A stretch of DNA of 17,971 nucleotides from Flavobacteriales bacterium UBA7612 (GTDB lineage Bacteria; Bacteroidota; Bacteroidia; Flavobacteriales; Weeksellaceae): positions 74,129 through 92,099 of the forward strand of contig DLJQ01000024.1 of NCBI GenBank assembly GCA_002484335.1, given 5' to 3'. A model generated the notes under the pieces. That model made no database searches and had not been told where the DNA came from. It was given only the letters and a program-made list of their open reading frames with translations. The position numbers and the translations under genes are program-made. Shown here piece by piece: positions 1 to 6,206 of the stretch (position 1 is the stretch's first letter; the number at the start of each line of letters is the position of its first letter).

Positions 1-32
1 TGATTCACTTTTTTTATTAATACATTTCTAAA

Positions 33-854
33 TTAAGCTTCAATAAATTCTAAAATATCTTTATTAATTGTTTCATGCTCTGTAGTAGGCATTCCGTGAG
101 GAAAACCAGGATAAGTAATTAATTTTCCATTTTTTAATAATTTTGCAGATTTTATTGCAGAATTTTCAATTGGAACAATTTGATCATCTTCACCATGCAG
201 AACCAAGACAGGTATATCTACAGCTTTTAAGTCTTCAGTAAAATCAGTTTCCGAAAATGCTTTTATTCCATCATAATGAGCTACTATTCCACCCATCATT
301 CCTTGTCTCCACCAATTTCTTTGTATACCTTCTTTTACATCAGCACCTTCTCTATTATAACCATAGAAAGGAAAAGTTAAATCAATATAAAATTGGTTTC
401 TATTGTTTAGAGTTTGCTCTCTTATATTATCAAAAACTTCGATTGGAACACCATCAGGATTACTTTCACTTTTCACCATTATTGGAGGAACAGCACTAAT
501 TAAAACAGCTTTCTTAGCACGACCTTTAGAATACTTGTTTACATAGCGAATAACTTCTCCGCCTCCAGTAGAATGACCAATGTGAATAACATCTTTTAAA
601 TCTAAGAAATCAACTAATTCCGCTGCATCAGCAGCATATTGCTCTATAGTGTGATTATAAATATTTTGGCTAGAACGACCATGACCTCTTCTATCGTGAG
701 AAATTACTCTGTAACCTTTTTGAAGAAAGAAAATTACTTGTGCATCCCAGTCATCTGATGATAATGGCCATCCATGATGAAACATTAATACAGGTCCTTC
801 TCCTTGGTCTTTATAAAAAATCTCTGTTCCGTCTTTTAATTTTAATGTACTCAT
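33..854 (-). CDS. Alpha/beta hydrolase, non-heme chloroperoxidase/arylesterase-like
   Basis: 273-aa cytoplasmic alpha/beta-fold hydrolase with no signal peptide. The oxyanion-hole motif HGWPLS is at about residues 27-32, the nucleophile elbow GHSTGG puts the catalytic Ser at 95, the acid is D224 in HGEDDQIVP, and the catalytic His is 253 in GFPHGMP. The length and the DRRGHGRS segment (54-61) fit the cofactor-free chloroperoxidase/arylesterase subfamily. The natural substrate is probably an ester or lactone; peroxidase activity in this family is promiscuous, so the name says little about its role. It is transcribed leftward from a promoter (896-903) whose upstream palindrome matches those of the 1378 operon and the 6207 gene, so it is probably part of the same stress regulon. 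The ATG at 854 follows a leader of about 40 nt. The family call is firm; the substrate is unknown. Confidence 0.9.
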   Translation of the reverse strand: MSTLKLKDGTEIFYKDQGEGPVLMFHHGWPLSSDDWDAQVIFFLQKGYRVISHDRRGHGRSSQNIYNHTIEQYAADAAELVDFLDLKDVIHIGHSTGGGEVIRYVNKYSKGRAKKAVLISAVPPIMVKSESNPDGVPIEVFDNIREQTLNNRNQFYIDLTFPFYGYNREGADVKEGIQRNWWRQGMMGGIVAHYDGIKAFSETDFTEDLKAVDIPVLVLHGEDDQIVPIENSAIKSAKLLKNGKLITYPGFPHGMPTTEHETINKDILEFIEA

Positions 855-895
855 TGTTTTAAATTTTTATGTTTGTTATTAATTTATTTCTTTAG

Positions 896-943
896 CAAAT
901 GTATTGTGGATAAATCTTGTAGAAATTAATCTAGTTTAATTTC
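896..943 (-). promoter_or_regulatory. Promoter with palindromic operator for the 33-854 hydrolase
   Basis: On the minus strand a TACATTTG box (903 to 896) matches the Bacteroidota -7 consensus TAnnTTTG. Upstream, 922-943 is a 22-bp palindrome with one mismatched pair: arms GAAATTAA and TTAATTTC flank ACTAGA. The core ATTAAACTAG (940 to 931) lies 27 nt before the -7 box, exactly as at the promoters of 1378 and 6207. No TTG -33 element is evident, which suggests that an activator supports this promoter. The site is seen directly; its function is inferred. Confidence 0.7.
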
Positions 944-980
944 GTACAGTTTTTAAAAAAAATTAGAAATTACTTTCAAT

Positions 981-1065
981 TTGGGCAGCTATTTCCACCT
1001 TCCGTTCCCAATCTTTTTATTCTACTTCTTATAATAAAAAGGATTTCCACTCAAGTTGGGCTGCA
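981..1065. repeat. Intergenic hairpin repeat, type A
   Basis: A relatively GC-rich island in an otherwise very AT-rich spacer. It begins TTGGGCAGCTATTTCC and runs through CTTCCGTTCCCA. A hairpin follows (CTTTTTATT near 1013-1021 against AATAAAAAG at 1033-1041), then GGATTTCCACTCAAG and TTGGGCTGC. The two ends carry GGGCAGC and GGGCTGC. From memory, this layout of conserved flanks around a variable CTTTTT/AAAAAG stem matches a repeat common between genes in flavobacteria; I could not search for copies. It resembles the elements at 5005 and 17916 in design. Confidence 0.55.
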
Positions 1066-1301
1066 TACTATTTATTATTTAAAAATATTTTCAATAAAAT
1101 ATAATAAGAAATTTCACTATAGGCTAGGGCTTTTTTTCTAATAAAAACTACTATATTATTTATGTATTTGATTTTAAGTTGTGATTTTATAAATCAATTT
1201 TAAAGTATCTTTCTTTTGGATAATTCTTATATAAATGAGTCTGTAAAATGAGATGTTGAATTTGTATTAATATTATTTTCTTGAATTTGAAAAAAACTTG
1301 T
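1066..1301. other. AT-rich spacer without a gene
   Basis: Together with the repeat at 981-1065 and two divergent promoters, this fills the 523-bp gap between the divergent genes at 33-854 and 1378. I see no ORF, RNA gene or terminator in it. The only local symmetry is a weak dyad at 1182-1196 (TGATTT, TAT, AAATCA), which could be an operator but has no partner elsewhere in the window. Confidence 0.4.
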
Positions 1302-1350
1302 TTTTATTAAACTAGTTAAATGTACAGCATTTTTAGTCACTATAAATTTG
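1302..1350 (+). promoter_or_regulatory. Promoter with operator for the dioxygenase-antiporter operon
   Basis: The -7 box TAAATTTG is at 1343-1350. Positions 1302-1326 are identical over 25 nt to 6121-6145, and the distance to the -7 box is also identical (16 nt). The core ATTAAACTAGTTAAAT (1306-1321) is a 16-bp palindrome with one mismatched pair, centred on CTAG. Its centre lies roughly 40 nt upstream of the expected transcription start, the class II activator position. No TTG -33 element is visible. The ATG follows the -7 box by 27 nt. Confidence 0.75.
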
Positions 1351-1377
1351 TCATATCAAAATTAAAAAACGAATAAA

Positions 1378-2310
1378 ATGGAAAATAGAATATTAGGACT
1401 GCATCATATTACAGCAATAGCAGGAAATGCAAATAGAAATTTAGCTTTTTACACTCAAGTTTTAGGAGTAAGATTAGTAAAGAAAACAGTAAACTTTGAT
1501 GATCCAGGAACATATCACTTTTATTTTGGAAACGAAGAAGGAACTCCAGGGACTATTTTAACTTTTTTCCCATGGGAAGGCATTGGTAAGGGAATAAATG
1601 GTTCAGGTTTAGCCACGCATATAGGATATTCAGTACCAAAAGGGAGCCTAGAATTTTGGAAAAGTAGATTACAACATTTTAATATAAATGTAGAAGAAGC
1701 TGAAATTTTCGGTGAAAAATTAATTTCATTTCAAGATCCAGATGGTCTACAATTACAATTTATTGAATCTTCAACAACAGATGATAGAAAAGTTTGGACA
1801 ACGGATGACATTAAAGAAGAAAATGCTTTAAAAGGTTTTCATAATATTACTTTAACTCTGAAAAATGCAGCTCCTACAATCAAGGTATTAACGGATATTT
1901 TCGGATATAGTTTACAGAAGCATGAAGGTCAAAGATATAGATTTTCAACAGATGCTATTGAAACAGCAAATCTTGTAGATATTATTGAAAGTAATGAAAT
2001 TGAAGCAGGAAAAAATATGGCAGGAACTAATCATCATGTTGCTTTTAGAGTGAAAGATGAACAAATTTTAATGGAATTTAGAGAAAAAGTAATAGCTGCA
2101 GGACTAAATATAACAACAAAAATTAATAGAGATTATTTTTACTCATTATATTTCCGCGAACCAGGAGGTATTTTATTTGAAATAGCAACTGATAATCCAG
2201 GATTTACTGTAGATGAGCCTTTGAATGAACTAGGAACTAGTTTAAAACTTCCAAAACAACACGAACCCTTACGTGAAAAAATAGAAAAAGTATTGCCGAA
2301 GTTATCATAG
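1378..2310 (+). CDS. VOC-family ring-cleaving dioxygenase, MhqO-like
   Basis: 310-aa protein with two vicinal-oxygen-chelate (glyoxalase/extradiol dioxygenase) modules at about residues 5-130 and 152-272. The likely metal ligands are visible: a His in GLHHIT (9/10), a His in NHHVAF (219/220) and Glu 268 in ILFEIATD. The layout and length match MhqO/LinE-type hydroquinone dioxygenases, which open hydroquinone rings with Fe(II); in Bacillus MhqO belongs to a methylhydroquinone resistance regulon. It is cytoplasmic, with no signal peptide. It is the first gene of an operon running through the acetyltransferase, an MhqD-like esterase and the antiporter, with a 52-nt gap to the next gene and no terminator. 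It is transcribed from the operator-bearing promoter at 1302-1350. The family is clear; the exact substrate is inferred from family and context. Confidence 0.88.
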   Translation: MENRILGLHHITAIAGNANRNLAFYTQVLGVRLVKKTVNFDDPGTYHFYFGNEEGTPGTILTFFPWEGIGKGINGSGLATHIGYSVPKGSLEFWKSRLQHFNINVEEAEIFGEKLISFQDPDGLQLQFIESSTTDDRKVWTTDDIKEENALKGFHNITLTLKNAAPTIKVLTDIFGYSLQKHEGQRYRFSTDAIETANLVDIIESNEIEAGKNMAGTNHHVAFRVKDEQILMEFREKVIAAGLNITTKINRDYFYSLYFREPGGILFEIATDNPGFTVDEPLNELGTSLKLPKQHEPLREKIEKVLPKLS

Positions 2311-2362
2311 ATCATCAAATAAATTTTAAAAGCAACATATTTTAGTAGTAAGTAAATATATT

Positions 2363-2659
2363 ATGGAAACAACAAAATTAGTTTTAGGAAAAGTAAGAGG
2401 AGAAATACAACTTTTTTCAGACGATAAAAAAGCAGGTAAAATGGATATCTCTATCATAGGAAATAAATTAACAGTTTATCATACAGAAGTTGATGATGAA
2501 TATGCTGGAAATGGTTTTGCTAAATTACTATTGAACGAATTGGTAACCTATGCTAGAGAAAATGATTTGAAAATCGTACCACTTTGTCCATATGTTTATG
2601 CACAATTCAAACGTAGTCCGGAACAATATGATGATGTTTGGTTTAAAGAAGATAAATAA
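2363..2659 (+). CDS. Small GNAT N-acetyltransferase, YjdJ/COG2388 type
   Basis: 98-aa single-domain protein of the compact GCN5-related acetyltransferase group (Acetyltransf_CG, PF14542-like). The hallmark acetyl-CoA pyrophosphate loop is AGNGFAKLLL (about residues 48-57), preceded by the TVYHTEVDDEY strand-turn and followed by PLCPYVYAQFKR (73-84), which is conserved in this group. Members lack the N-terminal part of a full GNAT fold and their substrates are mostly unknown. It is the second gene of the operon, 52 nt after the dioxygenase and 46 nt before the esterase. Its place among detoxification enzymes suggests acetylation of a small molecule or protein during stress, which is inference. 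The fold assignment is confident. Confidence 0.85.
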   Translation: METTKLVLGKVRGEIQLFSDDKKAGKMDISIIGNKLTVYHTEVDDEYAGNGFAKLLLNELVTYARENDLKIVPLCPYVYAQFKRSPEQYDDVWFKEDK

Positions 2660-2705
2660 TATTATTTACTAAGAATTAATTATCCAACAGAAAAATACAA
2701 ATAAA

Positions 2706-3326
2706 ATGAATCATATTTTAGATATAAAAACAGGAGGAAAATCATTGAATGAAGCTGAAAAAGTTTTAATAATGATTCATGGAAGAGGTGGAAGTGCACA
2801 AGATATTTTGAATTTATCGAAACATTTGAATGTAAACGAGTATGCTTTATTAGCTCCACAAGCTACAAGTGGAACATGGTATCCTTTCTCTTTTATTTCA
2901 CCAGTAGAGCAAAATGAACCTTGGTTGTCATCAGCTATAGAAACTATTGAAAAAACGGTTCAAACTGTTTTAAATGCAGGAATTAAAACTGAAAATATTT
3001 ACTTTTTTGGATTTTCACAAGGAGCTTGTCTTACATTAGAATTTTTAGCAAGAAATGCTCAGAAATACGGAGGAGTAGTTGCAATTATTGGAGGACTAAT
3101 TGGTGAAGAGATAAATCGTAGAAATTATAAAGGAGATTTTGAGCAAACTCCAGTTTTTTTAGGAACAAGTAATCCAGATTTTCATGTTCCTGTAGAAAGA
3201 GTATATGCAACAAGTAATATCTTGAAAGAAATGAATGCTAATGTTACAGAAAAAGTCTATCTTAATTTTGGACATTCTATAAACCAAGAGGAAATTGAAT
3301 TGGCTAATTCTATTGTTTTTAACTAA
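2706..3326 (+). CDS. Carboxylesterase/phospholipase family hydrolase, MhqD-like
   Basis: 206-aa alpha/beta hydrolase of the Abhydrolase_2 (phospholipase/carboxylesterase) family. The oxyanion-hole segment IHGRGGS is at 24-30, the nucleophile Ser 104 is in GFSQGA, the acid Asp 158 is in GTSNPDFHVP, and the catalytic His 190 is in FGHSI. The IHGRGG motif and the length match MhqD, the predicted hydrolase of the Bacillus MhqR regulon that accompanies an MhqO-type dioxygenase, as it does here. It is cytoplasmic and probably hydrolyses an ester or thioester produced by, or accompanying, quinone/electrophile detoxification. It is the third operon gene, 52 nt before the antiporter start. The catalytic assignment is firm; the role comes from context. 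Confidence 0.88.
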   Translation: MNHILDIKTGGKSLNEAEKVLIMIHGRGGSAQDILNLSKHLNVNEYALLAPQATSGTWYPFSFISPVEQNEPWLSSAIETIEKTVQTVLNAGIKTENIYFFGFSQGACLTLEFLARNAQKYGGVVAIIGGLIGEEINRRNYKGDFEQTPVFLGTSNPDFHVPVERVYATSNILKEMNANVTEKVYLNFGHSINQEEIELANSIVFN

Positions 3327-3378
3327 TCATGTATCGAGTAATCAATTTTTAATATTTAGTATAAAAAAATAAAAAATT

Positions 3379-4989
3379 ATGCACGAACAACTTTTATTAA
3401 TTCTTGGGCTTTTAATTGTGGTTATGCTTTTGGTAATGCTAGCACAACGCATCAGAATTGCTTATCCTATATTTTTGGTATTGGCAGGTTTTGGTATTAG
3501 TTTAATACCCGGAACTCCAGTTTTAAAACTAGATCCAGATATTATTTTTCTAATTTTTTTACCACCATTATTGTATGAAGCAGCTTGGTATACTTCATGG
3601 AATGATTTCTGGAAATGGAAACGAACTATAGGATTGTTGGCTTTTGGATTAGTTTTTTTGACTTCTATTGTCGTAGCATTTGCTTCACAGGCATTAATTC
3701 CTGGTTTTACATTAGCGATGGGATTTTTATTGGGTGGAATTGTTTCTCCACCTGATGCAATTGCAGCAACAACAGTTTTAAAAGGTTTAAAAGTTCCAAA
3801 ACGCACAATTGCAATGTTAGAAGGCGAAAGTTTGATTAATGATGCATCATCACTTATCGTTTTTAGATTTGCTTTAGCTGCTGTAATGACAGGAATATTC
3901 TCGATGCAGGAAGCAACAGGACAATTTTTTCTAGTAGCAGGAATGGGAGTTGTAGTTGGAATTGTAGTTGCACATATTTTTTATGCTATACATAAATTCT
4001 TACCTACAACTCCTGCAATAGATGCTGCATTAACAGTTATTACTCCTTACATTTTATTTTTGACTGCAGAACATTTTCATTATTCAGGAGTGATGGCTGT
4101 GGTGAGTGGAGGATTATTTATGTCGTTTCGCTCGCATGAAATTTTTAAAACAGGAATAACTAGAATAAATATGACAGGAGTTTGGAATACACTAATTTTT
4201 GTAATGAATGCTCTTGTTTTTGTATTGATTGGTTTAGAACTTCCTGATATTATAAATGGTTTAGGCGAAACTTCTGTCATGGAAGGAATTAAATATGGTT
4301 TAATTATTAGTTTAATTGTTATTGTAGTACGTCTTTTATGGATTTATCCTGTTGCACATGTTCCAAGATGGTTGAGTAAAAAAGTAAGAAAAGATCCAAG
4401 TCCAGGATGGAAAAATCCTTTAATTATAGGCTGGGCAGGGATGAGAGGAGTTGTTTCATTGGCTACAGCATTATCAATTCCTGTTATGATGAATAGTGAT
4501 ACAGTTTTTCCAATGAGGAGTTTGATTATTTTTATCACGTTTGTAGTTATTTTCATTACTTTAGTTTTTCAGGGATTAACGCTTCCATTAATTATTAAAT
4601 TAACAAAAATAGGTGAAATTGATCCGATTCTTCCTCCTCATGAGCAACAAGCAAATATTCAAATTAGGTTAGATAATCTTGCAGTTAATTTATTGAAGGA
4701 AAAATATCAATCTAATATGGAGACTAATAGTTTAGTCAAGAATTTTAAGAATACGATTGAAAATGATATTGTACAGCAAAAAAGTCATTTAGAATCATTG
4801 GAAATGTGTACTAATAGACGAAATGATTTAAATGAATATAATCAGATTATGCTTGATATTTTTGCGTTTCAACGAAAGGAATTATTTAAAGTTAAGCGAG
4901 AAAAAGAATTTAGTGATGATGAAATTAGAAAAGCAGAATCTCAATTAGATTTAAATGAGCTTAAAATTACAGGAAATAAACATTTGTAA
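3379..4989 (+). CDS. CPA1-family Na+/H+ antiporter (NhaP/a_cpa1 type)
   Basis: 536-aa inner-membrane cation/proton antiporter. About twelve hydrophobic segments fill residues 1-410. Signature elements are LPPLLYEAAW (61-70), SPPDAIAAT (123-131), the GESLINDASS segment with the ion-binding N154-D155 pair, FVLIGLELPD (281-290) and GWAGMRGVVSLA (351-362) near the end of the transport domain. Residues 411-536 are a charged cytosolic tail rich in Glu and Lys, probably helical and regulatory. It exchanges cytoplasmic Na+ (or K+/Li+) for protons. Being last in the dioxygenase-GNAT-esterase group, it may restore ion or pH balance when electrophiles disturb the cytoplasm, which is inference. A hairpin repeat follows the stop codon. 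Confidence 0.92.
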   Translation: MHEQLLLILGLLIVVMLLVMLAQRIRIAYPIFLVLAGFGISLIPGTPVLKLDPDIIFLIFLPPLLYEAAWYTSWNDFWKWKRTIGLLAFGLVFLTSIVVAFASQALIPGFTLAMGFLLGGIVSPPDAIAATTVLKGLKVPKRTIAMLEGESLINDASSLIVFRFALAAVMTGIFSMQEATGQFFLVAGMGVVVGIVVAHIFYAIHKFLPTTPAIDAALTVITPYILFLTAEHFHYSGVMAVVSGGLFMSFRSHEIFKTGITRINMTGVWNTLIFVMNALVFVLIGLELPDIINGLGETSVMEGIKYGLIISLIVIVVRLLWIYPVAHVPRWLSKKVRKDPSPGWKNPLIIGWAGMRGVVSLATALSIPVMMNSDTVFPMRSLIIFITFVVIFITLVFQGLTLPLIIKLTKIGEIDPILPPHEQQANIQIRLDNLAVNLLKEKYQSNMETNSLVKNFKNTIENDIVQQKSHLESLEMCTNRRNDLNEYNQIMLDIFAFQRKELFKVKREKEFSDDEIRKAESQLDLNELKITGNKHL

Positions 4990-5004
4990 TAAATATTTAT
5001 TTTT

Positions 5005-5090
5005 TAGCCCCGATAGTAACGGCATCCTTTTTTACAAATTAAATGATATAATTTGAAAAAAAGATATAGTGGATAGCGGGAAAAAGCTTC
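5005..5090. repeat. Intergenic hairpin repeat, type B
   Basis: It begins TAGCCCCGATAGTAACGGCATC. A long hairpin follows: CTTTTTTACAAATT (5027-5040) pairs with AATTTGAAAAAAAG (5050-5063) at 13 of 14 positions around a 9-nt loop. The element then continues GATATAGTGGATAGCGGG and AAAAAGC. The segment AAAAGATATAG...CGGGAAA reappears in inverted orientation at 17936-17955. The conserved GC-richer flanks around an AT stem suggest a dispersed element. It may also attenuate transcription between the antiporter and the downstream pair, though no T-tract follows the stem. Confidence 0.6.
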
Positions 5091-5108
5091 AAATAAAATC
5101 TTTGTTTT

Positions 5109-5140
5109 TTGATGTTATAAAATAACTTTTTTAAAATTTG
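5109..5140 (+). promoter_or_regulatory. Possible weak promoter for the 5152-6050 gene pair
   Basis: TTG (5109-5111), 20 nt of spacer, then TAAAATTTG (5132-5140), which is the TAnnTTTG -7 box with one extra base. The start codon at 5152 is 11 nt further on. The spacing is right for a Bacteroidota promoter, but the -7 match is imperfect. The pair could equally be read through from the upstream operon. Confidence 0.3.
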
Positions 5141-5151
5141 ATACAATAAAA

Positions 5152-5460
5152 ATGAAAATATTGAACTTTTTAGTGATTGGAAAAAATCAAGAGATTCTTG
5201 AAACTTTAAAAAGAATTATTGAAAATAATGAAGGTTGGAATGCAATAATAGAAAGTAATGAAAATATTTGCGAGGATTATATTAATAATAATGAAGTAGA
5301 TATTGTTTTGTTGAGTTCTGGATTGAATGAAAAATTTGAAACTGAAATTAAAGTTTTTTGTCAAAATTTAGATAAAGATGTTAAAGTAATTGATCATTAT
5401 GGTGGAGGAAGTGGACTTTTGAAGAGTGAAGTATATACATTTTTCCCTAATTTGCAGTAG
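5152..5460 (+). CDS. Receiver-like small protein lacking the phospho-acceptor Asp
   Basis: 102-aa protein whose pattern follows the first strands and helices of a response-regulator receiver: strand ILNFLVIGKN (3-12), helix to about 25, then DIVLLSS (50-56), where the canonical DxxLLD would place the acceptor Asp but Ser 55 stands instead. The N-terminal acidic pair typical of receivers is also missing (GKNQE in its place). A late strand VKVIDHYGGG (77-86) and LLKSEV (89-94) resemble the Thr/Lys end of the fold, though the protein is slightly short. No output domain is present. It ends 11 nt before the Crp/Fnr gene, so the two are almost certainly co-transcribed and may act together. The homology is inferred from pattern; no function is assigned. 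Confidence 0.65.
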   Translation: MKILNFLVIGKNQEILETLKRIIENNEGWNAIIESNENICEDYINNNEVDIVLLSSGLNEKFETEIKVFCQNLDKDVKVIDHYGGGSGLLKSEVYTFFPNLQ

Positions 5461-5471
5461 AAAATAAATTT

Positions 5472-6050
5472 ATGTTTCAAAATATAATTAAAAATATTTC
5501 ACGGTTTGTTACTTTAACAGTACAAGAGGAAAAAATTTTTGAAGATTTGTTGACTCTTCAAAAATTCCCAAAGAAAACGCATTTACTCAGAGAAGGAGAG
5601 GTTTGTCAATTTGAGGGCATTATAAAAGAAGGATGTGTACGTACTTATTATCTTGATGAAAATGGTTTTGAAGTAACACTTTTGTTTGCTGTTGAAGATT
5701 GGTGGATTACGGATATTGATTCATTTAATAATAAAACGCCTTCAAGGATTTTTATAGAAACTTTAGAAGATACTGAAATCTATATGTTGACTCCAGAAAC
5801 TAAAGAGGAATTACTATTAAAAGTTCCCAAGTTCGAGAGAGCTTTCCGAATGATGATGCAACGTTATGTAGTAACTCTACAGAATCGTTTGGTTAAAACA
5901 ATTTCTCAACCAGCGACAGACCGCTACTTAGAATTCATAAAAGTATATCCTACAATTCCGCAGCGTGTAGCACAATATTATATAGCTTCATACCTTGGGG
6001 TTTCTAAAGAGTTTGTGAGTACAATAAGAAAACGATTATCAAATAGATAA
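5472..6050 (+). CDS. Crp/Fnr-family transcriptional regulator
   Basis: 192-aa regulator. Residues 15-110 form a cyclic-nucleotide-binding-like beta-roll (HLLREGEVCQFEGIIKEGCVRTYY at 37-60 is typical). A dimerisation helix spans about 115-145, and a compact winged helix-turn-helix contains YYIASYLGVSKEFVSTIRKRL (169-189). It matches the large Bacteroidota Crp/Fnr subgroup. The cAMP phosphate-binding cassette is not recognisable: WWITDIDSFNNKTPSR takes its place, so cAMP is an unlikely effector. There is no Fnr-type cysteine cluster; the only cysteines are 45 and 55. It lies immediately after the receiver-like gene and before a strong terminator. The CTAG-centred palindromes upstream of 1378, 6207 and 854 have Crp-type size and position, so it is the best local candidate for binding them (inference). 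Confidence 0.88.
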   Translation: MFQNIIKNISRFVTLTVQEEKIFEDLLTLQKFPKKTHLLREGEVCQFEGIIKEGCVRTYYLDENGFEVTLLFAVEDWWITDIDSFNNKTPSRIFIETLEDTEIYMLTPETKEELLLKVPKFERAFRMMMQRYVVTLQNRLVKTISQPATDRYLEFIKVYPTIPQRVAQYYIASYLGVSKEFVSTIRKRLSNR

Positions 6051-6075
6051 AAACAATATGTTTTTAATTTATATG

Positions 6076-6109
6076 AATGTCAAATATGGAAATATTTGAC
6101 ATTTTTTTT
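6076..6109 (+). terminator. Rho-independent terminator after the Crp/Fnr gene
   Basis: A perfect 12-bp stem (AATGTCAAATAT at 6076-6087 with ATATTTGACATT at 6092-6103) has a GGAA loop and is followed by a T-run to 6109. It separates the upstream operon from the 6207 gene and its own promoter. Confidence 0.88.
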
Positions 6110-6120
6110 ATTAGAGTTTA

Positions 6121-6169
6121 TTTTATTAAACTAGTTAAATGTACACGATTTTCTATCAATATATATTTG
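6121..6169 (+). promoter_or_regulatory. Promoter with operator for the 6207 gene
   Basis: The -7 box TATATTTG is at 6162-6169. Positions 6121-6145 repeat 1302-1326 exactly (25 nt), and the 16-nt gap from this block to the -7 box is the same length. The core ATTAAACTAG (6125-6134) is again 27 nt from the -7 box. The region between is also similar to the first site (ATTTT and a TCA at matching places). It lies just after the terminator at 6076-6109, so it must drive the 6207 gene alone. Confidence 0.75.
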
Positions 6170-6206
6170 TTTTATTAAAGTCAAATAGTTAAAAACAAAA
6201 AATATT

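Noticed and set aside
257..499. 80-aa plus-strand frame opposite the hydrolase gene
   Set aside because: Antisense shadow of a gene with an intact catalytic triad; low-complexity His/Leu/Tyr composition and no promoter.
1182..1196. TGATTT-TAT-AAATCA dyad as a possible Fnr/Crp operator
   Set aside because: It is about 110 bp or more from either promoter, occurs once and differs from the shared CTAG palindrome; chance is likely in such AT-rich sequence.
2235..2247. AACTAGTTTAAAA inside the dioxygenase gene, an 11-nt match to the operator core on the minus strand
   Set aside because: It lies within a conserved coding stretch (ELGTSLKLP), and no TAnnTTTG box occurs at the required 27-nt spacing on either strand.
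1302..6145. The 25-nt identity as ends of a mobile element enclosing the operon
   Set aside because: Both copies are direct and each lies at the same spacing from a -7 box. A third, inverted version at 922-943 has the same spacing, there is no transposase or integrase, and base composition does not change. A shared operator explains it better.
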